Assembly (NCBI GenBank): GCA_965153355.1
Contig: OZ231126.1
Span: 6,944,001-7,008,000 of the forward strand
Length of the DNA: 64,000 nucleotides
Direction: 5' to 3'
Origin: Flaccisagitta enflata
Taxonomy: Eukaryota; Chaetognatha; Sagittoidea; Aphragmophora
Part shown: piece after piece, positions 35,770 to 47,949 of the stretch
Layout of the letters: every line of letters begins with the position of its first letter
How positions within the stretch are numbered: position 1 is the stretch's first letter
Notes under the pieces: model-generated
Told to the model about the DNA's origin: nothing
Databases searched by the model: none
The model's input: only the letters and a program-made list of their open reading frames with translations
Translations under genes and position numbers: made by a program

Positions 35770-38700
35770 GCCTGACATACCTGCCAACTCTGCTTCCAAC
35801 TTCACCATAGAGGAGTTCGAAAGCGGGAAATTGCGCCATCAAATCCATACAAGCATCATTCATTCGTCCTGGATTGAAGTTGAATTTGGAGAACAACAAC
35901 ATTGAAGAGTTGCCACGTGATGAGTTACTCAACTATCTCAATGGAGAAGGTACAATCCACTGGAGTGATGGAATATCATTTGCCCGTAATCCATTGACTT
36001 ACCCTCCAAAGCATATCTATGAAGAGGGTAAGGAATCTGTAATCAAATACTTGACCAATTTTAGCAACTCTATGGTCAATGCCGATGATGTCACAATCAT
36101 GTTGATTGGTAAACAAGAGGCTGGTAAGACTTCTCTAGGCCACTGTCTGGCAGGGAAAATTGTATCTGCCAGTGAAATCCTCAAATTAGATCGAACCCAG
36201 GCATTTGATAATTACATTTGCATATTACAAGGAACCAAAGTGAAAATCATTGATTTAGGTGGTCACAAAGAGTATGAATCTTGTCTGGCTGTGCTGCTCA
36301 GGGAAAATGGTCTCTTGATATGTCTCTTGAACCCAAATGATCTGAAAAGTGAGGAAACGATCCATGAAGCAGTTTGGCAGTGGGTAGAAAAGGTCCTCGA
36401 TGGCGTTGACAGTCCTCACTTTCTGTTTGTAGTCTCCAAAGTTGATGAGATTGAGGAGGAAGAGAGAGCAGAAAAAGTTAGTGAGATGAGGGAGACGCTG
36501 AAAGCATATCTTGAGGGCAAAAGGGATGAGTTGCTCGAGGCAAGAAAAGCAAGGGAAGAAAGACTTCAAGAGGAATTAGCAGATGCTGATGGTGATGAAG
36601 AAAGGAAAAGTCGACTTGAAAAAAACCTGAGCAAACAAACCAACAAAGTCAGGAATCCACCAAACTTTAACACAGAATGCATTTCCTTTGTCAGCTCTGC
36701 AGATAGACAAGGTTATGATCAGTTGGAGAATCATTTGAAAAAGGCAATTGATCAATCATCAAAAGTCATGATACAAGAGCATTGGAAGGATACCATTGAT
36801 TGGCTTTTATCTAAGAATCAAGACAAGCCATATGTCCATTTAAGTGAGTTACTCAAAAACACAACCCTTTCTGAGTATGAAGTGAATGAATTACTCAAGG
36901 CGCTGACTCACATAGGAACTATAGTATGGGATGATAGTCAAGAAAGAAGAGGAATCATTTTCCACCGACTTGACCAACTTGCAGTGATCATGAAAGCCAT
37001 TTTCTATCATGACATGAATCACGTTCTCAGTCTCTTTGCATCCTTTGCACAAGTTAACGAAGAATCCCTCATCAAACACTACAAACAAGGACTGTTGCCA
37101 TTTGACCTCATTCAACCCATGTTTACTCATGTTACCACACACTTGGCAAAACCCCTAGATAACCTTAACACATCGCAGGTTATCCCTGAATCACGCCTTG
37201 AACATCCCCGTGATAGGATCCAAATCAAATTTAATGACATTGATTTCAGCCATGTTGATTCTTCATCAGACAATCTAATGGAATCCTTTCTCTCTACCCT
37301 TTCCCAGTTGAGTATTGCTTTGCTAGTTGATGAGGAAATCATGGGACTTAAGATGGTTTATGTCCCTCATCTATCCTATGAACAAACAACTGATCCTAAC
37401 TGGATTGAAAGCTTTGCACCCTCAAATCCCCCTTTCCAACTGGGTGTAGGCTTTAGTTTTGAAACATCAATTTGTAAAAAGACCATGGCAAAATGTTGCG
37501 TAGAGTCAATGGCAGTCATGCAAAGGCTTACCAAAATCACCAGTCAAAAACTTGAGCTGCTTACAAAAGTTGATGCAGCCATCATGTTTACTGACAATTT
37601 TCATGTCAGCCTGAGTAAAACTGATCCGCAGGAACTGAGGTTATTTGTCATGCTCAAAAAAGATGGTATTCTCCCTGAGACAGTTTGGCTTCTTGTCAAT
37701 GATATAACGGCAAAATTCAAGCTGGCAGATCGCGATTGTAAGTTACTTTGCCCCATCCAGAAGAGCCAGAACCATGGTGATTATGATCCCAGTCCAACAT
37801 ATCATGGAAAGTCATTGGAAGAAGCAAAGAAATGTGGAAGAAGGGCCTCTAAAAATTTGTGCCGCAAGTGCAAGATTGAGTCCTGCTTCCCTAGTCAATT
37901 AGCAATTGAAATGATGGCCAGTTTTCACACCCAAGAGGGTAAGTGCCACTCCCCATTAGCTATCAAACCCCCCGATTCTGGCATAGCTCTGGCACATTAT
38001 CTGGAAACGCGGACCTTGCTTTCCGTTATTGCTGACCATAAGATCGAAAACCCAACTATCCTCAAACAGATGCCCGCCTTCTATCAGACACACCGTGATA
38101 GGTTCCTGAAAATCATACGTCCTGTAAGGCAGCACTTTGACAACATCTCCATTTGCAATGACAAAGCTCACCAAAAAGGATGCAAATGCTTCCAAACTTC
38201 CACAGAGTACATAACAAGCTTTACCCAGTTAGAGCAAAATTCTGGGATTGTCACAAAAGGGGATTGGACAAAACCACTGAACATTCTTAAGGCGAAATAC
38301 CCCAAATTCCTGCAAGAATTTACTGGTGTGCCGTGTGGTGTGGCTGCGATGGTAAGAAACTTTCGCAATTTTGCAGCTCATGAAGATCCAGAGGAGTTGA
38401 GTGATGAGTTTTGGTTGGCTCTCGGTGGTAGCTTTGAGTACACTTACATGCACTGCTTTACCACAAGAGTCCGCACCTCACTTTCTCAGCACCCTGAATT
38501 GATGCTCCTTGCTGATGCTTTCTTTCAGTATGAGACTTCCATGTGCAATGAGGGCTTAGACAAGGGAGTTTTGTCAAAACCATGTTTGCCATTGCTATGG
38601 GTTGTCCTGTCCTTTGCTGATAGAACTGAGAAAGAGTCAACTTTCTACTTTGACTCAAAAGATTCTTTGATCAGCAAAATTGTTCAAGTCTTCCAATTGC

Positions 38701-39101
38701 CAAAAAATTTCACAGCAATGATCACTTACCAAGGAATCTTTACAGGGGCGAAGCCTTCAGACCCAATTCTGGGCCGAGAATTGTCATCACCTGAGGATTT
38801 TGTGTCACTAAACCTTGACACGCGATACACACACCTCATTCACGTGAATGAGTGGAAAGTCATTGTCCAAATTGAAACAATGACGACAACTGTTGAGAAC
38901 AAATTCACTTCCAGTGATACCGCAGAAATAGTTCTGAAGTATGTCGAGGAGCAGGTTGAAATAAAAAACTTGGTTCTGTACCATGACAAAAAGAAGATGG
39001 GCAAATCTGACAGCATTGGATCGGTTTGCAAGGGCACAACATGCCAATTGGTAGCATTAGATCCAAGAAGTAAAGATCAGAGAGACAGGTTCCTTTCATA
39101 A
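35770..39101 (+). CDS. ROCO protein last exon: LRR, Roc GTPase, COR, HEPN-like motif
   Basis: Acceptor TTTTCAG|GC at 35770 in phase 1; stop TAA at 39099-39101. The exon opens with the LRR cassette pattern (G-L-T-Y-L-P) but meets an in-frame TAG at 35808. The long open part runs from there, with first Met at 35874 (residue 1 below). An LRR cap (N-P-L-T-Y-P-P, 39-45) leads to the Roc domain: P-loop G-K-Q-E-A-G-K-T-S (79-87), D-L-G-G-H (127-131) for switch II, S-K-V-D (188-191) and S-S-A (274-276). COR follows (about 300-650; L-T-H-I-G-T-I-V-W, then F-H-R-L-D-Q-L). No kinase domain is present. A Cys-rich patch (about 654-671), R-N-F-A-A-H (831-836, an R-x4-H HEPN motif) and two C-terminal segments (921-1075) with a ubiquitin-like pattern complete it. 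GTP-regulated signalling is known for the family; the partner is unknown. Confidence 0.9.
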
Positions 39102-39335
39102 GGTCATTGCTAATGATGGAGTTGTACCGTTAGGAAGGGAAACTTTTTTTTTTTTTTTTTTTTAATATGATGTGTGTCCTTATTTGTATGTGGTTGTTTT
39201 GTCATCTCGATTACGATCATTCATTGTAAAAATTCCTCTTTTGAAACAGCAGGCAGACAATAAGAATTATGGCAAAAACCTTTTGTAAACGTACTAAATC
39301 ATTTTGTAAATTTGAAATTTTACATCTTTGAGATA
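39102..39335 (+). other. ROCO 3' flank
   Basis: Presumed 3' UTR with a T22 tract at about 39146. No canonical AATAAA was noted before the inverted-repeat element begins. Confidence 0.4.
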
Positions 39336-39404
39336 TACAGGGTCTTCAATTACGGTTGATTTATTCTTAATAGATGCTGTATCTCTCATGCTCATCCCTC
39401 AGTT

Positions 39405-39591
39405 TTTTTAGTTGCGGACACGCAACTCTATAAGAGGCTTTGTCCGTCCGTCCATCAGTCTGTCCATCCGTTGGTCTGTCCGTCCGTCCGTCCGTCCGTC
39501 TGTCCGTCAGCATGAGTTGAAAAGTGGGAAAACGCGCATATCCTCCCGTGCCCACCCGTCCGTTACTGGTGGCCGTGTATCCGGCCTTGTT
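39405..39591 (+). mobile_element. Hairpin-GTCC element, subfamily II
   Basis: TTTTTTTAGTTGCGG hairpin (GTTGCG-GACA-CGCAAC), CTATAAGAGGCTTTGTCC, GTCC repeats, CCCACCCGTCCG, GGCCGTGTATCCGGCCTTGT. Its tail is of subfamily I type, so the copy is a chimera of two subfamilies. Nested in the left arm of the large element. Confidence 0.8.
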
Positions 39592-40470
39592 TTTTTTCCT
39601 CCATTAGCATATTGTTTGACGTTTTTTGTATCAAAATTTCAAGGGTCCAGGTCAAATAGTTTGTCCTTAGCATTAATTTGAAGTACCTCATGTATAAACG
39701 GCTAAGACTGAAAAACTTGATTATTCAATGAGACTTCCATCCCCTTGCAATTTATTTTGTAACAATTTCAGCTTCAGATACAAGATTAGTGCAAGATGAT
39801 TTTATGCAGTTTCAGGGAAGAAAATGGAAAACAGTTTTAGCGATCATCATTTAGTAACTATGGCAAAATAAAAAAGCAAACGAATTTTGAGAGAGCAAAA
39901 ACATAAGAAGACGTTGATCAATTTGCATAAAATTTACAGGGAATGATAACCATGATTTGGACTATGTCTGGTTAGAATTTCATCAAAATCCGTTGAATAC
40001 TTTAGCCGTTATCATGCTTTTACTGAAGTCACCTCTTTTTTGACTGCCAGAGATGACATTTGTCCTAAAGCAAAATAATTCTATTTTTAGTAAATCTGGC
40101 ATTGTGTGAAAAGTTTTGGGAGTTTTATAATGATTTTTGAACTGTAGTCTGATGGTGCTATTTACTAATACTAGGCAAAATTCGCTTGTACTCAGATAAA
40201 GTCTAGTGGGGTAGATATTGGTTGATTGTAAGCTTGCTCATGATATCGAATATTCAGCTACCTGTAAAAATATTTTTGGAATTTGGGCTTCCATCTTCAC
40301 AAAAATTTTACTGGAGATTACTTATATGTACAAAAGTTACCAGTTAAAAAATTATGATAATTGGTAAAAAACTATGGCCAAAGCATTACTTTATATTTCA
40401 GATTTCATCTTCAACAACATCATTCTTAAACCCATAAAAAAAGTTTTGGAAAATTTGCTGTTTCTGCTAA

Positions 40471-40822
40471 AACAAGCCCAAGAGGGCAACAGTCGCGTGC
40501 GTCTGGAAATGACAGACAAAATGTTAAAAATGTCAGGAAATGTTAAGAAATGTTAAAAAATGTTAGAAAATGTTAAATGATGTTAAAAAATGTTAAAAAA
40601 TGTTAAAAAATGTTAAAAAATGTCAAAATGCCAAAAAAGTCAGAAAATGTTGAAAAAAGTTAAAGATTGTTAAAAAATGCTAAAAAATATTAAAAAATGT
40701 TAAAAAACGTTGAAAAACGTTGAGAATTTAAAAAGGTTACGGGACCAACCAACAGACCGACCGACCAACCAACCTACCGACTGACAGACCAAGGTGTAGA
40801 GTCGCATGCACGAGACTAAAAA
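40471..40822 (-). mobile_element. Hairpin-GTCC element, subfamily I, AAAATGTTAA array
   Basis: ACAAGCCC, CAGTCGCGTGCG, an array of AAAAAATGTT units, GACC repeats, then GTAGAGTCGCATGCACGAGA and CTAAAAAT. The internal array unit differs from those at 5603, 7815 and 10414. Confidence 0.8.
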
Positions 40823-41800
40823 TCGGAGTTTCGTTATAAAATTTTTACCACAGCCTGCTAACAATATGGTCTACTTTCACTTCAAATTTCATCAAAATCG
40901 GACTAGATTTAGTGCGGTTTTTTTAAATTTGTTTATTCATTCTTTGAAAATTCTTATGTGTGTATGTTAAATTTCTGATCATTAGACAAACACTTTAAAA
41001 AAATCTATAATTCCTAAACTATTTAGAGCAGGAAATCGATTTTTTCAGTGATACTTTATGATACCAAAAAGTAACTCCAGTAAAAATTTCAGCACACTGG
41101 GTGAATTTTCAAAGGATTTATAAGAAAAAAAGGTAACTGTTCGCTTTTTTTTTTTTTTGCCGTAGTTAATCATGTGAGAGATTGTTTGTTTGCAAGGGTT
41201 TTTGTCAAAGGTGATTGCCAGGTCACAAAATGGAATCATCACACCAAAACCTTGTTTACGCATGACAATCAGAATTGCAGAACAAGGCATAACAATGTAA
41301 CCCCCAGTCGTAAGTAGGTAATCAGAAGCAGTGATGCAAAGGCTTTTTTAGGAATTAGGTGAGGATGGTGATTCAAAATCCTCTCAGCGGTGGCAAGTCA
41401 AAATTGGGGAATTTTGAACCAATTGACAGATGGATGGGAAGAAACATATGGATGGAAAGACCGACAGCAAATGGACAGACGGACTGACAGACTGATCAAG
41501 GTAATTGCAAAAAACTACATTGAATTATCTTTAACTTGAGACTTATCTGGCATCTGAAGCTCATACCATTTTGAAAGGAGAGAAATTTGGAAAAAAAAAT
41601 AATGACAAACAATCAACTTTTTCAGTCAAAACCATGAATACATTAAATACTTCAAAATGGTGCTACAGACAAACTAGTTGACATAGATACTTGAAATTTT
41701 GATACAAAAAACGTCAAACAATATACTAAAGGAGGAAAAAAAGAAAACTACAGAATGATGAACATGAGAGGCACACCATCTATTTATAGTAAGTCAACCG

Positions 41801-42807
41801 TACAGTGCGGCGCATAAAAAACAGGACAGTACATTTTCCTAAATTTCTCGGCTCAAAATTATAGCATCATATCTTTATCAGTGACCAATTTGAAGCTCTT
41901 CCAAAGATGAAGCCTTTGCCGCAAACCGCGTTTCAATTGGTCGATTTGTTTGGACGCAGTGTTGCTCTGAAGAAGAGCTATAAAAAATGGAATGGGAAAA
42001 AACTAACTATGGCAAAAAACAAAAAGCGAACCACTTGTTTGTCAGTGTTTCACATCCATGCAATGAGAAAAACATAGCAAAATCTATGACCATTTTGAAG
42101 CTCTGCGAAAGATCTTTCAAATGAGACCTTTTTGGATGCCCTAACTCTAACCGTTTAGAAATGGCATTAGGATGAAGACAGGTTGTCAGAAACTTGGAAA
42201 TTTACTACGTAATCTTAAGGGGTTATCGTTATATTAACATGAAAATTAAACGCATTGAGTTAGATATTTGTTCTTGGCGCCATTTAAAGAAAATTCGAAG
42301 CTCTTTGATTTGCCCATGGATATTGAGTATCAAAGACAATCCAAAGCGTCATCATTGACAAAAACAGAAACACTAAAATTGCTTGTTGGAAAAATTTGAA
42401 ATGAGCACTTTTTGAATCAATGATTTTTTTCTTCTAACCTAGGCCATTTCTAAACAAATAAAGCTACAATGACCAGCAACGTCGCATTTGAAAGAATTTT
42501 TGCAGGGCTTTCAAACGGTCATGAATTTTTTGTGTCTCAGGCCAATAGTTAAGCAGAAACGAGCATTACAAAGTGTCCTTTGCCATAGTTACTTTTACAG
42601 TTTGGTGCCGCCTCATCATCAACGACCTCGCCAATTTATTAGCCTCGATGCCACATTCTATGGAGCTTGTCATTCAAGCCGAAGGTGGATCCATCAACTG
42701 CAAGCACATGAGCGATGTATTCATCCATATTTGGTTTGAATAATCCAATTTTGCACAATAAAATGCTATTGATACAAACTGTCCTGTTTTTATTGCGGCG
42801 CACCGTA
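41801..42807. mobile_element. TA-flanked ~1-kb inverted-repeat element
   Basis: Left TACAGTGCGGCGCATAAAAA, right inverted TACGGTGCGCCGCAATAAAA; both continue into ACAGGACAGT. Inserted at TA within the right terminal repeat of the 39336-42822 element. Internal frames (e.g. 42488-42739) do not resemble a transposase. Confidence 0.85.
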
Positions 42808-42822
42808 ATTGAAGGCCCTGTA

Positions 42823-44250
42823 TATGGAATTATATAGTTCACACTTGTTTACCAAAGATAGCCACCGGTAGTGGGATTGATTTGTCTGCATTATTTTTTT
42901 GTCAACCAAAGCCTAAATATTCCTGTAAGTATCTGGAATTTTTTTCAAAGGAACAAAATCGGATATGTAATTGAATGCTGTTTACCTTATCGATTTTCTC
43001 CTTGCGGCTCATTGCGGCCTGCCTGTCAAAGGTTGAATTCTAATATGCAAATTAGTCTAATCAGCTAATTTGCATAAGCATATGCATCTTAATGACTTCC
43101 AAATTTCATGAAATTTCAGGTAATGTTGGTAGATGTTACTTGGAAGCTACGGTCTGAATTTTAATCCAAATTTCGCATTTCTAGCGGGGGAAAACGATGA
43201 TTTTACTGAAAACAAAAATAAAAAGGCCAATAAACATTAAATTTAGTGCATTTTACCCTATTTGCTAACATCCCTTTGAGAAAAAATCGCTTGATAACAT
43301 CCTACAAGATGCATACGAGCACACCCCAACTAAAAAAATGGTAAAAAATATTTTTTTAATTTTTGACTACTCCAAACTACCAAAGAGAAAAATAAGATCA
43401 AGTTATAACCAGATTTGAATTATGATAGAATGTTGACATGATTCTCATTTTCTGCCTTTCGATTTCCAGAGCAACCTAATTTACCATCGCCGTCAAATTG
43501 ACATGTTGTAAAACTTCGCTTATTACCATCTGCATTACTGCACGTGGCTTTTTACTTTTTCACGATCTTACAAAGACGAAATATCTAAGGAGAAATAAAC
43601 TGTAAGTTTCATTACCAATGAATTGTTGATGTATCAAGTTTCATATTTATGATATTAGGATTCATACATACGCTGGAATATAATAGAATGCCTCTAATGT
43701 CATGAAAATATTTTCGTGCAAATATCGTATTTTTTCACACAATCATGTTTAGCACGATAGAAACAAGAGAACGTCTTGTAGACATCAAGTAGCAAAGCCA
43801 GACAGAGGGCGAACTAATAAAAATGGCAGAAAAGCTTGAGTAAGGAAATCATAGGGATAATGCGTGCATCTGCGTGTAAAATTCTGGAAACGTTTTTCAC
43901 ACTTCTCGTATGCAGTGACCGAGAGTGTGTTACAGATTTGTTACACTTGCAAAAGTAAGCATAATCAAAGATTTTGCGGTAGATTGCGTTGTAAGCAATT
44001 CGAAGTTGTCTTTTGTCATTTCTTTCACGAGCAATTGAACATCAATCACTTCGATACCTTGACTCGTCTTTGTGGAATCAAGACAGCTTAAGAATACTAA
44101 ATACTTTGCAAAGTCACATGGAAGTTTCGAATTAATTTGGTGATTAGTTCGTGAAGTAACCACCGATGAAAAGACTAGATTTTGACTACCACGTTCTTGG
44201 AAAGCATACAATGCTAGCAGCAAGGTCCTCAGTCGTTTTGAGTTGTGTGC
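42823..44250. other. No recognised feature
   Basis: AT-rich DNA. Overlapping open frames at 43864-44091 (+) and 43930-44223 (-) have mixed composition, but neither shows a domain or clear splice context. Confidence 0.35.
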
Positions 44251-44254
44251 TTGT

Positions 44255-44341
<87 letters not shown>

Positions 44342-44379
44342 TGGTTGTGTTTGTGTGTGCGTGTGCGTGTGTGTGTGTT
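44255..44379 (+). repeat. (GT)n microsatellite at duplication edge
   Basis: GT tract abutting the left border of the first 6-kb duplicate. Confidence 0.95.
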
Positions 44380-44672
44380 TGTGAGTGTCTGTGTTTATGC
44401 GTGCGTGCGTGTTTTGTGTAGTTTTTTGTGTGTTCTTTTGTCAAACGACTGAAAAGCCACTAGGAATTTATCATTAATTCCTCCCCTTAGAGATATCTGA
44501 GAATAACCGGGCTATTAAAAATCCCGGGAGGAATTTTTTCGTCACGAATATTCCGAGGTTTTGACGTTTATGCATGGAAAAAGCCTGAGAAAACCTCGGA
44601 CTGCCCGTCAACTGCTTCTTATCGGGATTTGAACGGTAAGATTATGAGGCTTCATCTATAATTCTTTTGGCT

Positions 44673-44742
<70 letters not shown>

Positions 44743-45418
44743 ATGCTGTATCTCTCCGTTCATGCCGTACATCTTTTATGCACGGGCAGAAAATGGTTAA
44801 ACTGTGCTGTTTTCATATCCGTAAAAAGCGGATTTCCGTTGCTCTTAGGTCTGATATAGCGAGGTGTGACTGTATTTCATTATAATTCCCGAGGTACACT
44901 TGCTCACGTGAATCAGGTCTTGGATTGAGAAATGATTTCAGACAGGACAGATGGCAGCAGCTCACGTCTGTGGGATTTTCCCCCTCACGATGAACCACCG
45001 CCAAAATTCAACAAAAAACCGGTAAACATATCCATCGCATAGTCAACTTCGCTCACTTGGCTCAACACAATTATCCTCACGTGGCTCACTCGGCTCAATG
45101 ATGCAACTCTCCTCGCGCGGCTCACTAGACTTGATGCAACTCTCCTCGCTCGACTCACCTGAGTCACATGACTCAGCGCATCTCTTCCCGGACCCCACTT
45201 ATCTCACTTGGCTCAATGCAACTCTCCTAAGTTGACTCAACGCCTCTCTCCTCACCTCACTCGGCTCACATTTAGGATCTTTGCATTCAAGTGGGATGCT
45301 CATATGTACGCGGCTGATCAATGTGCGTGCTCGTGCGCGTGTGCTTGTGTGTGCGCGTGCGCGTGTGCGTGTGCGCGTGTGCGCGTGTGCGCGTGCGTGT
45401 GCGCGTGTGCTTGCGTGG

Positions 45419-46180
45419 GTGTAGGAGACGCCACATCCACATTGTCCATGGACGTGATGAAAGTCGGTCTTGAAAATCAAGTCGGTCTTGAAAAAGGAGT
45501 GATTCTAGGTTGAAAAATTAAAAATTGCCTTGAAAGACAGCTTAAAAGTCGCAAAAGCATTAGATGGTCAGCGGTACCCGTGCCCTGCCTTAGTAGGTTG
45601 TGGTTGAAGTTGAGGCAGGGAGCAGGGCAGCCACCTATGCTTTCACTGGGGAATTTTTCTCCTCCCTCTCCTCCTCCGTTCCTCCCCACCTCCAGGCCTC
45701 TATATCAGCCTCAGCCATATCCCAGCCTCGAGGCCCAAATCCCAGTCTTGAGGCCCTAATCCCTTGAGGCTGGAATTCGGGCCTCAAAGACAGGATTTTG
45801 GCTGTAAGATGGGATTTGGGCCTTGAGGCTGGGATTTGGACCATAAGACTGGGATTTGGGCCTCAAGACTGGGATATGGGCTTCTAGGCTGAGATATGGG
45901 CCTGGAGGTGGGGGGAGGGTACGGAGAAGGAGGAGGAGAAGGAGAAATTCCCTGTGTGAAAAGTCATCAGGTCTTCAGCTGATCACTCTAAGCAGGGCAT
46001 CGGGTACCGCTGACCATGTGCGATCCTTGGATGTCTTCTTAAGCTGTCTTTCAAGGCAATTTTTAATTTTTCAACCTAGAATCACTCCTTTTTCAAGACC
46101 GACTTGATTTTCACGACCGACTTTCATCACGTCCATGGACAATGTGGATGTGGCGTCTCCTACACCCATGAGCACCCGCT
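45419..46180. repeat. Large palindrome with GGGCCT-type core
   Basis: Arms of about 175 bp: GGAGACGCCACATCCACATT ... TGGTCAGCGGTACCC at the left and their complement at 45996-46180. The core (45600-45995) is a GGCCTCAAGACTGGGATATG array. Repeated in copy 2 at 56309-57110. Confidence 0.8.
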
Positions 46181-46620
46181 GAGTTTGTTTGAGAAATAAC
46201 AAAAAAACCTTTCTAGAAGGAATGTTTTCATTCCTGAATGATGCAAAAAATGAAAAAAGATGAATCTTTTTTAAAGATTTCACATTTCACGTAAGTCGGT
46301 CTTGAACCTAACTCGGTCTTGAAATGCAAGATAGACGTGGCAAATTTGAGATCTCTCCTTCATCCATGCGTGTGCTTGCGTGTGTGTGCGATCATCATTT
46401 TAACTTTTCAGAGTGTAACGATTTTGGAGATAACGTTGTCTTTATTCGTGGCAGCTATTCTTAAATACGTCATGGAAAATAGCTTTTTGAGGTAAATTGA
46501 CCAAAATTAGGTCATTCCATCTGTCCGCTGGTTCTTCTGTCCCTAGATATGCCTCTTTACGCAGCATCTTTCCATCTCTGCGTCACTGCCCCTGCCCAAC
46601 ACCATGCTAACAATCTGCCC

Positions 46621-46890
46621 TAAAGCACGCGGCCGATCCGCTGCGCATAACTACCCCTGCCCACGTGGTCGATCCGCCGCGCATAACTACCCCTGCCCTC
46701 GCGGTCGATCCGCTACGCATAACTACCCCTGCCCTCGCGTTTGATCCGCTGCGCATAACTACCCCTGCCCTCGCGTTCGATCCGCTGCGCATAACTACCC
46801 CTGCCCTCGCGGCCGATCCGCTGCGCATAACTACCCCTGCCCACGCAGTCCATCTGCTGCGCATAACTACCCCTGCCCTCGCGGCCGATC
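46621..46890 (+). repeat. 39-bp tandem repeat, about 7 copies
   Basis: Unit CGATCCGCTGCGCATAACTA plus CCCCTGCCCTCGCGG. Repeated in copy 2 at 57555-57824. The open frames across it on both strands reflect a unit length divisible by three. Confidence 0.9.
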
Positions 46891-47068
46891 TTTGTCCGTT
46901 CGTCCTTCAGTCCATTAGTTGGTCGCGTCATTGCGTTCGTTGGTCCGACTCTCTCAAGTTAGAAACTGTGAAAATGCCTCTGCCTCTGCCCATGCGTCCG
47001 CGACGATTTTGTACTCCCCACCCCCACCCCCCCACCGCCAAAAAAAGATAAGAAGAAAAACGCTTTGG

Positions 47069-47330
47069 CTTTTTAGTTGCGGACACGCAACTCTATAAGA
47101 AGCTTTGTCCGTCTGTCCGTCGGTCCATTGGTCCGTCCGTCCGTCGGTCGGTCCTTCACGCTCAATTTGAAATCGCGAAAAACGCGCATTCATGAGATTT
47201 CAGGTGTTATTGTATGTGTGTGGGAGTGTGAGTGAGTCGCAGGAGGGGTTAGGGTGGGGTTGAGGTGAGGCTGGGGGTTGGATGCCCCTACCCACCCGTC
47301 CGCAACGATATTGTGACCCCGTCACTTGTT
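47069..47330 (+). mobile_element. Hairpin-GTCC element, subfamily II
   Basis: TTTTTAGTTGCGGACACGCA hairpin, CTATAAGAAGCTTTGTCC, GTCCGTCGG repeats, a GGGTTAGGGTGGGGTTGAGG middle, CACCCGTCCGCAACGATATT, GTCACTTGTT. Copy 2 is at 58005-58267. Confidence 0.85.
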
Positions 47331-47421
47331 TGCCTTTGCCACTATGGAAATGATGGTCAGTATTTCCGCTCGTTGATCCTTCTAGACTTTGTTTGAGAAA
47401 AGGTCTGTCCAACTACACTCT

Positions 47422-47493
<72 letters not shown>

Positions 47494-47532
47494 GACAGTG
47501 CTGTCTATTCAATTTACATATCTTCTCTCACA

Positions 47533-47563
<31 letters not shown>

Positions 47564-47949
47564 AACACACGCTTTCACAGGAGAATCCCGTTCATTATTG
47601 GACTTATTTTATGTACAGCAATATTTGAGGGATGCACTCACTTATTGGAAAAGTCCAGCTTTACAAACGTAAGCTTAAATTTTGTGAAAAAAGCCAGTTA
47701 TGTCTGTAAGAATGCATCTCTACCCGTCGGTCTGTCCGGCTTTCCGTCCGTCAGTCTGTTTGTCGGTCACGCATTAAGTCAACGATGCTTTCGCCGCAAA
47801 TACTGACCTTTTTCTTCTCAGGGGGGGAGGTTGGTGGCAGCTACTTACATTCCTAATCCTGGTCAGTTCACCCGTCACCTGAATTACGATTGTCTCAAAA
47901 GCATCAGGGGAAGGGGATGAAGTCCTCTAGAACACAGGGGGACTTTTGT

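Larger units (their letters stand above)
39336..42822. mobile_element. Long inverted-repeat element with three nested insertions
   Basis: TA-flanked ends: TACAGGGTCTTCAATTACGG at the left and its complement CCGTAATTGAAGGCCCTGTA at the right. The arms go on pairing inward: 39355-39400 with 41752-41800, and 39600-39720 with 41600-41745. Arm identity looks about 75-80 percent by eye. No transposase is recognised. Confidence 0.75.

Noticed and set aside
43864-44223. Overlapping 75- and 97-codon frames with normal composition
   Set aside because: They are on opposite strands over the same bases and neither shows a motif or splice context.
46607-47051. Frames made of a 13-residue repeat on both strands (also 57541-57985)
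   Set aside because: The 39-bp tandem repeat length is divisible by three, so both strands stay open by chance; no start context or other gene signal.
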